DNA of 62,826 nt from DASSBR01 sp035701285 (GCA_035701285.1 DASSNT010000022.1:1-62826), one strand, 5' to 3'. Shown: positions 52,156-61,382, numbered from the stretch's first letter. Notes: generated by a model not told the origin, from the letters alone. Made by a program: numbers and translations.

Positions 52156-52854
52156 GTGCAAATCAGCGAAGAACAACGCGCGGCTTTTCGCACGTGCGCC
52201 CGGAAATTTACGGGCATCGATCATCCCGTTTATTCAAAGTTCGATCGCGACCCGCTGGAACCTATCATCGGGCTCGGCGACACCGATTCTCGTATCTGTT
52301 TTTTCGGCCGCGACCCCGGTACCGACGAAGTCCGCCATGCCACCCCGTTTATCGGCGCCGGAGGACAAAAGATTCGCAGCGCGCTGTACCGCTACCTGCA
52401 TCGCTGCGACATGCCGGACTTCGAAGCCTCGATGGAAGTGGGCAAGCTGTTCTTCTGGGCGAACACCGTCCCGTACAAGCCGATCGGCAACAAGGCCTGG
52501 TCGATGAAGGTCAAGCGCAACTGCCATCACCTGATGGCTGACGTGTTGCTCAAGAACTGGCGCGGCAGTGACATCATCGTGCTGGGCCGCGAAGCGTTTT
52601 TCTGGTTCGGTATTGGCAGGTCAAGACAGGAGCGCGCGGCGCTGGATGAATTCTGGCGACGCGGAGATCGCTATGCGGCAATGATAGAAGTCGATCTCGC
52701 ATCCAAAAACGATGCGCGAAAGTTCAGACTGCACCCGTTACCGCACCCGTCGCCGCTGAACGCGACCTGGTACAAACGCTTTCCAGAGTTGCTCACGCAG
52801 CGGCTTGAGCAGCTTGACGTGCGTCCGAGCAATCTCAAGCTATCGGCAGTCTAA
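52156..52854 (+). CDS. Uracil-DNA glycosylase superfamily protein
   Basis: 232 residues from GTG 52156. Motif 1-like FGRDPGTDEVRHATPFIGAG resembles the family 4/5 water-activating loop, and HPLPHPSPLNATWYKR the second loop that holds the minor groove. The canonical GEAPGxxE is changed to GRDPGTDE, so the substrate range may differ from uracil. No [4Fe-4S] cysteine set is visible. Confidence 0.82.
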   Translation: MQISEEQRAAFRTCARKFTGIDHPVYSKFDRDPLEPIIGLGDTDSRICFFGRDPGTDEVRHATPFIGAGGQKIRSALYRYLHRCDMPDFEASMEVGKLFFWANTVPYKPIGNKAWSMKVKRNCHHLMADVLLKNWRGSDIIVLGREAFFWFGIGRSRQERAALDEFWRRGDRYAAMIEVDLASKNDARKFRLHPLPHPSPLNATWYKRFPELLTQRLEQLDVRPSNLKLSAV

Positions 52855-52861
52855 GAAGTGG

Positions 52862-52884
52862 ATTCCCGCTTTCGCGGGAATGAC
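52862..52884. repeat. Palindromic repeat, TTCCCGC/GCGGGAA type
   Basis: ATTCCCGCTTTCGCGGGAAT plus GAC, near-identical to 4568-4590. Confidence 0.7.
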
Positions 52885-52905
52885 GATGCGAACAAAACTG
52901 CGTTA

Positions 52906-53013
52906 ACGTAGGCACACGCTCCGGTAGCGGCTTTACGGGCTGTGTGAGGCAGGATGCCGAACCCAGAGCCTACAGGGATGTATTTACGGCGTCCCGGAAA
53001 GGCGCTACCGGAG
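52906..53013. repeat. Inverted repeat overlapping the end of the methyltransferase gene
   Basis: CTCCGGTAGCG (52919-52929) pairs with CGCTACCGGAG (53003-53013), enclosing GTAGGC..GCCTAC pairs. The right arm lies within the last codons of the minus-strand methyltransferase gene, which may therefore have a repeat-derived tail, as with trpD. Confidence 0.6.
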
Positions 53014-53778
53014 TGGGTGCCGGTCCGCTTGCGCCGACCTTATCGGTTCGCAAATGTAAGTTCCCTCAGCAGGGCGCGCAAGAATATCGAATCCCGCCGT
53101 TCGCAACAGCGCTTCAATCGCGGCCCGATTGGGTATCCACCAATTGCTCGTGTCGCCGGCGAAGTCATGTTCGACAAACGCCATGTGCGGCCATGCCGGC
53201 GCCGCGAGATCGTCGATTTCCAGGTACGCCTTGCCGCGCACATCCGTCGTCACCTCGTCGCCCGGCAGCGCGAGGCTCTGAAACACCAGCCGGCGGCGCG
53301 TCTTTGCCGCGATCTGGTCGAGCGCGAGCAGCGGGTAGCGCAAGTGGTAAAACACCCCGAGGAACAGCACCAGGTCGAACGTATCCTCCATGCCCTCCAG
53401 TTCGTAGACGCCCATCTGCCGGAACTGCACCCGCCTGCCCAGGCCAAAGTGACGCCGCGCCCAACGGGCCTGACGCAAATAGTGCGAGTCTTCGTCGATA
53501 CCCAGTACGTCTGCACCGCGGGCTGCCAGCTTGAAACTGTAAAAGCCGGCGTTGCAGCCGATGTCGAGCACCCGCCAGCCGCTTAGATCGGCAGGCAGAT
53601 GCGGTGCAAGCTGGTTCCACTTGAATGTCGGAAAGTCGCCCAGCGGATGATCGGGTGCCGTCTGCGTTCCATCCGGCAAATGCAGGTTGTGAAACCACGG
53701 TCCGAGCCGTTGCAACTGGTCGGCCAGCGGACCGGCCGCCGAACCGGGAGACTGCAACGTCGCAAGGCCGTCACTCAC
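53005..53778 (-). CDS. SAM-dependent methyltransferase of the glycan cluster (TIGR04290-like)
   Basis: 257 residues; SAM motif I VLDIGCNAGFYSFKLA (about 70-85), and a post-I Asp in GIDEDSHYL. It resembles the CmoB-like methyltransferase family found next to glycosyltransferases (my recollection is TIGR04290, Rta_06860 family). It is the last gene of the glycan operon, coupled to the preceding CgeB-type gene by an ATGA overlap. The target is probably a sugar hydroxyl or carboxyl; this is inference. Confidence 0.82.
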   Translation of the reverse strand: MSDGLATLQSPGSAAGPLADQLQRLGPWFHNLHLPDGTQTAPDHPLGDFPTFKWNQLAPHLPADLSGWRVLDIGCNAGFYSFKLAARGADVLGIDEDSHYLRQARWARRHFGLGRRVQFRQMGVYELEGMEDTFDLVLFLGVFYHLRYPLLALDQIAAKTRRRLVFQSLALPGDEVTTDVRGKAYLEIDDLAAPAWPHMAFVEHDFAGDTSNWWIPNRAAIEALLRTAGFDILARPAEGTYICEPIRSAQADRHPLR

Positions 53779-54866
53779 TGCGCGGCCGCTCTTCTGGCCT
53801 GACGCCGCGGCAGGCTTGCCTGCAGATATTCGACAAGCTCCCGCGCCCGATGCGCAGCGGTATGCGCCGCCATTACCCGCTCACGCGCCCGTTCCCCAAC
53901 GGCCTGGCGTTCATGTTCAGGCAGGTTGTACAGGTAATCGAGCACGGCATCCCTTTCGTCCGCGATCAGAATCTCCCGGCCTGGCTCGAAAAACGTATCG
54001 AGGCCATTCCAGCTATCGGAGATTACCGGCACGCCGCACGCTGCCGCTTCGAACAGGCGCACGCTCGGCGCATAGCCGGCGGCGATCATCGCGTCGCGGG
54101 TCACATTCAGCGTGAACCGTTGCGCATTGTAGAAACCGCGATGCGCGGCAGGCGCAACATGTTCCAGATGCTCGACGTTAGCAGGCCAGGTCACGTCTTC
54201 GGGGAACTGCGCACCGGCCACCACAAAGTTGCGATTCGGCGCCCGCCGCGCGGGTTCGAGCAACAGGCTGTTCACGCGCGGCTGCCGGTCCGCGCTGTAC
54301 GTGCCGAGATAACCCAGGTCCCAGCGCGGCGATGGACGATCCGGATAATGGATGTCGGGATCGACAGAGCAATACAGCGGCCGCGCCCGCCGCGCACCGA
54401 ATTCATCTTCCAGCCGCGCCAGGACCGGCCCGCCGGTGAACGACAGGTAGAGGTCGTAGCGCGGAATCAGGCCGGGTTCAATATATTCGTAATCGCCACC
54501 GGCAAGCTTGACGAGCGTGACCGGCGTGTCGATGTCGTAAAACGCGACGCAGCCGTTGGCCTCGTCCAGCACCCATTCGGCAACGGCGACACCGTCGGGG
54601 ACGTACGAGCCGATAATGACGGCATCGGCGGCGCGTATCGCATCGGCAAAATCGCGCTTCAGCGCCGGAAGAGACTCGTACAGGCGCGTGTCGCCGAACG
54701 GTGGGTTCGGCAAATCCCGCTGTGCGGCGTACCACGGCATGTCGCGCTCGAGGAACAGCACTTGGTGGCCCTGGCGTGTCAGTTCGCGGACTAGTCCGCG
54801 ATAAGTGGTGGCGTGGCCGTTGCCCCAGGAGGAGGTGATGGAGAGGCCGAGGATGACGATGTTCAT
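53775..54866 (-). CDS. CgeB-type glycosyltransferase 1 (GT-B fold)
   Basis: 363 residues, with N-terminal VILGLSITSSWGNGHATTYRG and C-terminal donor-domain motif RLFEAAACGVPVISDSW (about 288-304). The CgeB-like 'glycosyl transferase family 1_2' set includes enzymes of spore glycosylation. Separated by only 1 nt from the next gene upstream and overlapping the methyltransferase. The donor sugar is unknown. Confidence 0.87.
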   Translation of the reverse strand: MNIVILGLSITSSWGNGHATTYRGLVRELTRQGHQVLFLERDMPWYAAQRDLPNPPFGDTRLYESLPALKRDFADAIRAADAVIIGSYVPDGVAVAEWVLDEANGCVAFYDIDTPVTLVKLAGGDYEYIEPGLIPRYDLYLSFTGGPVLARLEDEFGARRARPLYCSVDPDIHYPDRPSPRWDLGYLGTYSADRQPRVNSLLLEPARRAPNRNFVVAGAQFPEDVTWPANVEHLEHVAPAAHRGFYNAQRFTLNVTRDAMIAAGYAPSVRLFEAAACGVPVISDSWNGLDTFFEPGREILIADERDAVLDYLYNLPEHERQAVGERARERVMAAHTAAHRARELVEYLQASLPRRQARRAAAQ

Positions 54867-54867
54867 T

Positions 54868-55968
54868 TTATGCCCTCACCCTGGTTCTCTCGCGGGTGGA
54901 GAGGGAACTGGAAGAAAGCAACGCATCGACCTCCGCCGCCCGGCTGGCGTAAGTATGGTCGGTGCGCACCCGCGCCAGTGCCGCGTCGCCGATGTGCCGC
55001 GCTTGTTCCGCCGCCAGGTCCTGCAGTATCGAGGCGACTTCGGCGCCGCTGTCTGCCACCAGGATTTCCTCGCCCGGCTGAAAGAATTCTCCAATCCCCG
55101 TCCACGCATCGGTGATCAGGCACGCGCCCGCACCGGCTGCTTCGAACACCCGCGTCGCCGGCGAGTAGCCAAAGCGCGCCATGCTCGCGCGGCTGATGTT
55201 GAGTACGGCGCGCGCGCTGAAATTGATTGCATTGTGATCGCGGGTATAGACGTGGCCGAGCGTGCGAACGTTGGTGGGGGCCCGGCGGCCCTGCCAGCCG
55301 TTGCCGCCGAGCAGGAAGCGCTTTTGCGGACAACGTTCCGCCGCGGTAAAGAAAAACTCATCGACGCGCGCTTCCCGGTCCGGCAGGCGGTTGCCGACGA
55401 AAACCAGGTCGGCGGCAAAGCGTTCTTCCGGTTCGACCGGAAAATGCGTCGTTCGATCGAGCGCGTTATAAATCGGCACGCAGCGTTTGGCGCCGAAGCC
55501 TTCATAGGCCGCGACCACCGGCGGCCCGCCGCCGTACGTCAATACCAGGTCGTACTCGGGCACCAGCGAGCGAAACGGATCGTCCGGGTCGTTGTCCATG
55601 CGCTCCAGCGTTGCGGGCGCGTCGACATCCCAGAAGATGATTCGGTTGCCGGGGCGCTTCAGTTCGAGCACCTCGCGTTCAAGCAATTCGTCATTGGCGC
55701 CGACGCCGCTGGCCTTGACGATGACGTCGGCCTCCGCGGCATCGGCGAGCATTGCGCGCACGGTGTCTTCGTCGGCAGGATAAATGACGATGCGCGCCCA
55801 GTCGGGGTCGTCGATATCGCGGTGCTGATGCCGCTGAAAAATGTCCGGCTCGTAAAAAGTGATGTCGTGGCCGAGCGCGGCCAGTTCGCGCAGCAGCCCC
55901 CGATAGTACGTGGCTGCGCCGTTCCACCATGCCGAAACGACGCTCGAGCCGAAAAACGCGATCTTCAT
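54868..55968 (-). CDS. CgeB-type glycosyltransferase 2 (GT-B fold)
   Basis: 366 residues from ATG 55968, which overlaps the upstream stop by 4 nt; the frame stays open far upstream, inside the neighbouring gene. N-terminus IAFFGSSVVSAWWNGAATYYRG and C-terminal RVFEAAGAGACLITDAWTG. A paralogue of the genes on both sides; the three differ enough to suggest different acceptors or donors. Confidence 0.87.
   Translation of the reverse strand: MKIAFFGSSVVSAWWNGAATYYRGLLRELAALGHDITFYEPDIFQRHQHRDIDDPDWARIVIYPADEDTVRAMLADAAEADVIVKASGVGANDELLEREVLELKRPGNRIIFWDVDAPATLERMDNDPDDPFRSLVPEYDLVLTYGGGPPVVAAYEGFGAKRCVPIYNALDRTTHFPVEPEERFAADLVFVGNRLPDREARVDEFFFTAAERCPQKRFLLGGNGWQGRRAPTNVRTLGHVYTRDHNAINFSARAVLNISRASMARFGYSPATRVFEAAGAGACLITDAWTGIGEFFQPGEEILVADSGAEVASILQDLAAEQARHIGDAALARVRTDHTYASRAAEVDALLSSSSLSTRERTRVRA
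54871..54905. repeat. CTCACCCT/GGAGAGGG repeat remnant between CgeB genes 1 and 2
   Basis: CCCTCACCCTGGTTCTCTCGC then GGGTGGAGAGGG, a member of the palindrome family of 32851 and 39786, located at the 3' end of CgeB gene 2 and encoding its last residues (LSTRERTRVRA region). Confidence 0.45.
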
Positions 55969-57074
55969 GCAGTAGCCGCCTTGGGTCGCGCCTGCAGCAG
56001 GCCCGCAAGCGTCAACAACTCGTCGACCCGATGCGCGCAGGTGTGGCGCGCCGCGATCGTGCGGCGGCCCCGTTCGGCCAGCGCCGCCGCCCGTTCCGGG
56101 TCGTTCAGCAGGGTGCGCAACTGCTTCCGCATTTCCGTTCCGTCGTTTGCCACCAGGTAATCCTCTCCGGGTTCCAACAAGTGCTCGCAATCGCGCCACG
56201 GCGCCGAGATCAGCGGAATACCGCAGGCCAGCGCCTCGAACATGCGGATCGTCGGGATGCCGGGCAGCGCGCGCGCATAGGGCCGGCGCGGTACGTGCAC
56301 CGTGACGCGGTGACGCGCGTAGGCCACCGGCGCCTCGAAATTAGCGAGCCAGCCGCGGTAGTCGAATCCGGCAGCGGCAAGCTTGCGTAACGCGGCCTGC
56401 GGATAGCGCACGCCGTAAATTGTTGCCCGCAGCTTGAGCGCCTCGACCGGCTCCAGCAGGAACTCGTTCAGCTCCCGGTCGCGTTCGCCGTCGCCCCAGT
56501 TGCCGATCCACACCAGGTCGGCTTCGCGCGGCTCCCCCGGCAGCGGCCGGAACACCCGCGTGTCGGCTGCTTCATGCCAGGTCCAGACGTGCCGCGACCA
56601 GCCCGCGTCGAGATAGCGCTGCCGAATGGCTTCGCCGAACGCGAGCACGCCGTCGTAATCGTCGAGCTTGCAGCCGGCGATGCCGTCGGCGTCTGAGAAC
56701 GAGCGGTGATGGGTGTCGTGAAACAAGAGCCGGTAACGCTGCCGCGCCCGGTGCCTGCCGACGCGCGCAACCAGCGCCGGGTCGTTCCACTCGTGCACCA
56801 GCACCAGGTCGGCATGATCGAGTGCGCGTTCGAGATCCAGCCGTTCCGGATCGTAAAAATGGCTTTTGAGACGAGGGTAATGCGCCGCGAAGGCAGCGAC
56901 GGCTTGTTCGCCCTGTTCCTCACGCAGATGCGAGAGGCTCCAGCCATTTGCCGGCTCGTAGATGCGCACCTCGTGGCCGCGTTCGATCAGTTCGGTCGCG
57001 ATGCCGCGCAGGAAATGCGCATTGCCATGGTTCCAGTCGGACACCAGCGAGTGGTAGAACATCACGATACGCAT
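55965..57074 (-). CDS. CgeB-type glycosyltransferase 3 (GT-B fold)
   Basis: 369 residues from ATG 57074, sharing one base pair region (TAATG) with the upstream GT4 stop. N-terminus IVMFYHSLVSDWNHGNAHFL and C-terminal RMFEALACGIPLISAPWRD. Motif PYARALPGIPT before the donor site is typical of the family. Third of the tandem set. Confidence 0.87.
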   Translation of the reverse strand: MRIVMFYHSLVSDWNHGNAHFLRGIATELIERGHEVRIYEPANGWSLSHLREEQGEQAVAAFAAHYPRLKSHFYDPERLDLERALDHADLVLVHEWNDPALVARVGRHRARQRYRLLFHDTHHRSFSDADGIAGCKLDDYDGVLAFGEAIRQRYLDAGWSRHVWTWHEAADTRVFRPLPGEPREADLVWIGNWGDGERDRELNEFLLEPVEALKLRATIYGVRYPQAALRKLAAAGFDYRGWLANFEAPVAYARHRVTVHVPRRPYARALPGIPTIRMFEALACGIPLISAPWRDCEHLLEPGEDYLVANDGTEMRKQLRTLLNDPERAAALAERGRRTIAARHTCAHRVDELLTLAGLLQARPKAATA

Positions 57075-58213
57075 TACCCAAGTCCTTTTACCGGCTCTCT
57101 GCGGAAGTCCGAAAGATGAGCGGCCGCACGAGAATCGAGCAGGTCGCCATAAGCCTGCAGATAACCTTTCGTCATGCGCGCGGCGCTGTAGCGGCGCGCA
57201 CGATGGCGGGCGCGTACGCCCCATGCCTGGCGTTCGATGCCGTTGGCAATCAGGCCGTTTAACGCATTCGCCAGCCCGCGTTCATCGTCCGGCTTCACGT
57301 ACAGCGCCGCCCGGCCCCAGACCTCCCGCAGGCTGGGGATGTCGCCGAGCACCAGCGGGCAACCGGCGAGTGCTGCTTCAAGAATGCTGAGGCCGAACGG
57401 CTCGTAACGCGCGGGCAGGGCATAAATCGCCGCGGCCGCATATTCGCGCGCCAGGCGGCGGCTGCTGGCGGTGCCGATCCATTCGACGTTGGCAAAATGG
57501 CTTTTGCGGCCGTCCGGCCGGCGCGCATCGCCGACCAGGCGCACCGGCCAGGGCAGGTGTGGCGCGATGCGCGCCAGCGCCAGCACGTTCTTGCCTTCAT
57601 CCCACAGCCGGCCGGCGGCGAGGATGCGGGCGCGCTTGTTGCGCGGTCGGAATTCCGCGCTGCGCCGGCCGTTGGCGATCACGCGCGTGTTCGGCAGCGA
57701 ACCGTAGAATTTTTCAATGGCGGAGAGCATCGCGGCGCTCGGCGCGACGACCATGTCCGCGCTGGCGAGCCCGTGATCCACCGCTTCGTGATAGCGTTGC
57801 CAGTCCCCGTTCGGCGGCGCGCCATGCACCGCCTCGAACCATGAATAGACGCAGGAATGGGCCGCCACCATCACCGGCGCCGGCCACGGCAGCGCGCCGT
57901 GGCAATAGTGGTTGAGGTGCACGATGTCCGGCCGGGTGTCGGTGGCGAGCTTGAGCAGCCAGTCGCCCGCTCGCTGGAGGTCGTCCCATGGGTTGCTCAT
58001 CCACTCCAGCGGATAATTGCTGGGATGCAGCGTCAGCCCTTTGATCGAGAGCGCGGAGCGATGCTGGTCGGCGCTGGGCTGGGCGCCCAACGTTGCCAGC
58101 GCGACTTCTATGCCGTGTTCGCTCAGGCCGCGCGCCAGTTCCAGCGCGTAATGCCAGATGCCGCCGACGGTGTCGGTGGTCATCAGCACGCGCTCGACTC
58201 TCGCGCGGCTCAT
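57074..58213 (-). CDS. Glycosyltransferase family 4 protein
   Basis: 379 residues from ATG 58213. N-terminal TTDTVGGIWHYALELARGL is the acceptor-binding glycine loop of GT4, and the donor-binding motif is PFGLSILEAALAGCPLVLGD (about 297-316). 2 nt from the stop of the fusion gene upstream. It uses a nucleotide sugar donor that could be UDP-xylose or another of the cluster's products. Confidence 0.9.
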   Translation of the reverse strand: MSRARVERVLMTTDTVGGIWHYALELARGLSEHGIEVALATLGAQPSADQHRSALSIKGLTLHPSNYPLEWMSNPWDDLQRAGDWLLKLATDTRPDIVHLNHYCHGALPWPAPVMVAAHSCVYSWFEAVHGAPPNGDWQRYHEAVDHGLASADMVVAPSAAMLSAIEKFYGSLPNTRVIANGRRSAEFRPRNKRARILAAGRLWDEGKNVLALARIAPHLPWPVRLVGDARRPDGRKSHFANVEWIGTASSRRLAREYAAAAIYALPARYEPFGLSILEAALAGCPLVLGDIPSLREVWGRAALYVKPDDERGLANALNGLIANGIERQAWGVRARHRARRYSAARMTKGYLQAYGDLLDSRAAAHLSDFRREPVKGLG

Positions 58214-58215
58214 TG

Positions 58216-60273
58216 TCACGGCGTCACGGCCTGCCGGGAGCGCCGCCGTGGCCGGGCATCCGGGTGGATGCCGTTGAGCCATGCGTGCAGGCGGGCGATG
58301 CCGTCGCGCATATCGACCCGCGGCCGCCATCCGGTCGCGGCGCCGAAGCGGGAGGTGTCGGACACGTAGTAGGGCTGGTCGCCGGTTCGCCAGGCGGCGA
58401 AATCCAGCCGGGGGCTGGCGCCGTTCAGCTTGTCTATCAGGTCGATCAACTCGAGCAGGCTGATGGCGTTGCCCGGCCCGCCGCCGATGTTGAACGCCTG
58501 CCCGGCCAGTTCGTCGACCTGGTTTTCGGCGAGCAGGAAGGCGGCCACCAGGTCGTCGACGAACAGCACGTCGCGCACTTGTTTGCCGTCACCATAAATT
58601 GTGATCGGCTGTCGCTCGCGCGCCCGGATCAGGAAATGCGCCACCCAGCCCTGGTCTTCGGTACCGAACTGGTGCGGCCCATAGATGCAGCTCATCCGGA
58701 ACACGACCGTCGGCACGCCGAAGCAGCGGCCGTAGTCGAGCACGTATTGGTCGGCGCCGCCTTTGGAGCAGCCGTACGGACTGTGGAAATCGAGCGGCCG
58801 GCTTTCGTCGATGCCGGCCTGGCGGATATGCGGGGCGCGCGGCTGGTAGCGAGTCGGGCCGCTTTCCAGCGTGACGTCGTTCAGGTCGCCGTAAACCTTG
58901 TTCGTGGACGTGAAGACCAGGCCCGGCTTGCGCGGCTGGCGGCGTGCCGCCTCCAGCAGGTTCAGCGTACCGGCGAGATTGACGTCGAAATCGGCACGCG
59001 GATCTTCGAGGCTGGTCGTCACGGCAACTTGCGCGGCGAGGTGAAAGATCTGCGCGCAGCCGTCGACGGCGTGGTCGACGACCCGCGCGTTGCGCATATC
59101 GCCCGGAATAAATTCAATGGCCGAACCGCAGCGCTGCCGCAGCCATTCCAGATTCTTCTCGACGCCCGGTCGCGACAGGTTGTCCAGCACGCGCACCTGG
59201 CGTCCCTCTGCCACCAGCCGCGCCGTCAAATTGGTGCCGACGAAGCCGGCCCCGCCGGTTACCAGAACCGGCGGCCGCGCCTGAGTTTCAGGCCGGGCTC
59301 GCACCGGCGCAGGGGCGGTTGTCGCCGCGCCGGCCGCCGGCCACTTCGCCATAGCCCGCACGCCGTCGAGACCGCGCTCGGCCCAGCAGCGGGCCAGCAG
59401 CTTGTCCTGGCCCTTCGCCGTCTTGATGCCGAAATGATAATCGCGCTGATCGGTATGGAAGCCGGCGTCGGAGGAACGCTCCGGCGACAAATCCGTCAGG
59501 CTGTACCAGTAGACGCGCTCCACCGGCAGCGCCAGCACGTTGGCAAATTCCTGCAGTTGCCGGAACTCGTCATGACGCCATGTCGGGTAGCCGGTTTCGG
59601 TAATCCAGACGCGCGCGGCGAGACCGTAGTGGGCAAGCTGCTCGCGCACCCGGCGCAGGTGGCTGGTCCACGGCCGGTGCTTGACGTCGTAGCTGTCGGG
59701 AAAGCCGTGTACGCCGACGATGTCGATGTGCTCCAGCACGCCGACCCGGTGCATCGTGTGGAGCCAGTTCGGGTCGATGGGCGACATGCCGCCGAGCACG
59801 GTGCGTTTGCCGCGCTGGTGCGCCCAGTAGGCGGCGCCGCCGATCATCGCCGCAAACTTGCGCCAGCTCGGGTCCAGTTCGTAATCCCACTGGCGCAGGT
59901 TGTTGGGCTCGTTCCACAGCTCCACCGTGTCGAAGTGCTGGCCGTAGCGTTCGATGCAGGTATCGAGAAAATCGGCGTAATCCTTCGGGTTGCGCGGCGG
60001 TGCGTTCGTTGCCGGCACCTCGCCGTGCGATGGCGGCGTGTAGACGAAGCACGGCAGCAGCTCGAATTCCGCTGCCAGCTTCGGCAGCAGCCAGTCGAAC
60101 CAGGCCGGGCCGTCTTCGGTTACGTAGTCCGCCCAGGAGAGGCCGGTTCGCAAGTGGCGGACGCCGAGCTGGCGGAGATCTTCGATGGCGGCTTCGACGC
60201 GTTCATGGTCATTCAGCCAGAACCACTCCAGCACGCCGATTTCGGGACTGGCGTCGTCGGCCGGGGCGGTCAC
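58216..60273 (-). CDS. Glycoside-hydrolase-like TIM barrel fused to CDP-paratose 2-epimerase-like SDR
   Basis: 685 residues from the GTG at 60273, which overlaps the upstream stop (GTGA). Residues 1-310 are a clan GH-A TIM barrel: acid/base Glu122 in ELWNEPNN and nucleophile Glu226 in WITETGYP, resembling beta-xylosidase/GH39-like enzymes. An Ala/Pro-rich linker (about 313-335) leads to an SDR with TGGAGFVG (340-347), STNKVYGD, Tyr501 and Lys505 in SPYGCSKGGADQ and NIGGGPGN, closest to CDP-paratose/tyvelose 2-epimerases. No signal peptide, so the hydrolase half would act in the cytoplasm, perhaps as a transglycosylase or binding module. Confidence 0.85.
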   Translation of the reverse strand: MTAPADDASPEIGVLEWFWLNDHERVEAAIEDLRQLGVRHLRTGLSWADYVTEDGPAWFDWLLPKLAAEFELLPCFVYTPPSHGEVPATNAPPRNPKDYADFLDTCIERYGQHFDTVELWNEPNNLRQWDYELDPSWRKFAAMIGGAAYWAHQRGKRTVLGGMSPIDPNWLHTMHRVGVLEHIDIVGVHGFPDSYDVKHRPWTSHLRRVREQLAHYGLAARVWITETGYPTWRHDEFRQLQEFANVLALPVERVYWYSLTDLSPERSSDAGFHTDQRDYHFGIKTAKGQDKLLARCWAERGLDGVRAMAKWPAAGAATTAPAPVRARPETQARPPVLVTGGAGFVGTNLTARLVAEGRQVRVLDNLSRPGVEKNLEWLRQRCGSAIEFIPGDMRNARVVDHAVDGCAQIFHLAAQVAVTTSLEDPRADFDVNLAGTLNLLEAARRQPRKPGLVFTSTNKVYGDLNDVTLESGPTRYQPRAPHIRQAGIDESRPLDFHSPYGCSKGGADQYVLDYGRCFGVPTVVFRMSCIYGPHQFGTEDQGWVAHFLIRARERQPITIYGDGKQVRDVLFVDDLVAAFLLAENQVDELAGQAFNIGGGPGNAISLLELIDLIDKLNGASPRLDFAAWRTGDQPYYVSDTSRFGAATGWRPRVDMRDGIARLHAWLNGIHPDARPRRRSRQAVTP

Positions 60274-61382
60274 AGCGTCAGCCCCCGCGAAACCAGTTCT
60301 GCGCTGGCCTCGGCGACCCGGTCCACCGCTTGTGCCGTCGCGAGCCACGCCGCCATGTCGGCGAGCCCGTCGTCGAGCGTCACTTCAGGCTCATAGCCGA
60401 GCGCCTCGCGGGCGCGGCTGATGTCCGCAAAGCAGTGGCGGATGTCGCCGACGCGGTAGCGGCCGGTGATTTCCGGCTCAAGCCCCGGCTTGCCGGTCGC
60501 GGCGGCGATCTTCCGGGCGATCTCCCGGATCGTGTAGGCGTGGCCGCTGCCGATGTTGAACACCTGGCCGTTCGCCCGGCGGCTTTCGTAGGCGAGCCGC
60601 GAGGCGCGGGCGATGTCGCGCACGCTGACGAAGTCGCGCCGCTGTTCGCCGTCCTCGAAGATTAGCGGCGGGCTGTCGTTCAGGCAGCGCGAGGCGAAGA
60701 TCGCCAGTACGCCCGTGTAAGGGTTCGACAGCGCCTGGTAGGGGCCGTATACATTGAAGAAGCGCAGGGCGGTGGTGGGAATGCCGTAGGCTTCGCCGAC
60801 CATCAGGCACAGCCGTTCCTGATCGAACTTCGAGAGCGCGTATACGGAGCTGAGGTCCGGCAGCTTGGTCTCAGGGGTCGGCGCCGGCTTCAGGCTGCCG
60901 CCGTCCGGGCCGTGCGGTTCCCAGTCGCGCCGCGCGAGCTGATCGCGCTCCCGGCGCGCCGCGACCGTCGCGCCGCTGTCGTCGTGGTAGAGGCCTTCGC
61001 CGTACAGGCTCATGCTGGAAGCTACCACCAGCTTCTCGACCGGCTGCTTTGCCAGCGCTTCGAGCAGCACCGTCGTGCCGACGTTGTTGGTCGACGTGTA
61101 GTGCTCGAGTTCGTACATGCTCTGGCCGACGCCGACCGCGGCGGCATAATGGAACACGCCGTCGATGCCGTCGAGCGCGTCGCGCACCGCGTCCGGATCG
61201 CGCACGTCGCCGATTCGCAGCTCGACATCATCGTCGAGATAGTTTGGCCGCCGCTGCGACGTCCCGTGAACCTGAGGGGTCAGATTATCGAGGACGCGGA
61301 CGCGGTAACCTCGGTGGAGCAATTCGGTGGCAAGATGCGAGCCAATGAAGCCCGCACCACCCGTAATCAGGATGTTTTTCAT
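60270..61382 (-). CDS. NAD-dependent nucleotide-sugar epimerase/dehydratase
   Basis: 370-residue extended SDR. Rossmann motif ITGGAGFIGSH (about 6-16), catalytic Tyr181 and Lys185 in SVYALSKFDQE, and FFNVYGPYQALSNPYTG. The region 140-175 holds an insertion compared with the shorter UDP-glucose 4-epimerases, similar to dTDP-L-rhamnose 4-epimerase-like proteins. First gene of the coupled operon; its ATG is 49 nt from the inverted-repeat element at 61432. Confidence 0.9.
   Translation of the reverse strand: MKNILITGGAGFIGSHLATELLHRGYRVRVLDNLTPQVHGTSQRRPNYLDDDVELRIGDVRDPDAVRDALDGIDGVFHYAAAVGVGQSMYELEHYTSTNNVGTTVLLEALAKQPVEKLVVASSMSLYGEGLYHDDSGATVAARRERDQLARRDWEPHGPDGGSLKPAPTPETKLPDLSSVYALSKFDQERLCLMVGEAYGIPTTALRFFNVYGPYQALSNPYTGVLAIFASRCLNDSPPLIFEDGEQRRDFVSVRDIARASRLAYESRRANGQVFNIGSGHAYTIREIARKIAAATGKPGLEPEITGRYRVGDIRHCFADISRAREALGYEPEVTLDDGLADMAAWLATAQAVDRVAEASAELVSRGLTL

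Noticed and set aside
58093..60396. 767-codon plus-strand open frame opposite the GH-epimerase fusion
   Set aside because: No family motif; the minus-strand frame has two complete catalytic domains and coupled start and stop codons.
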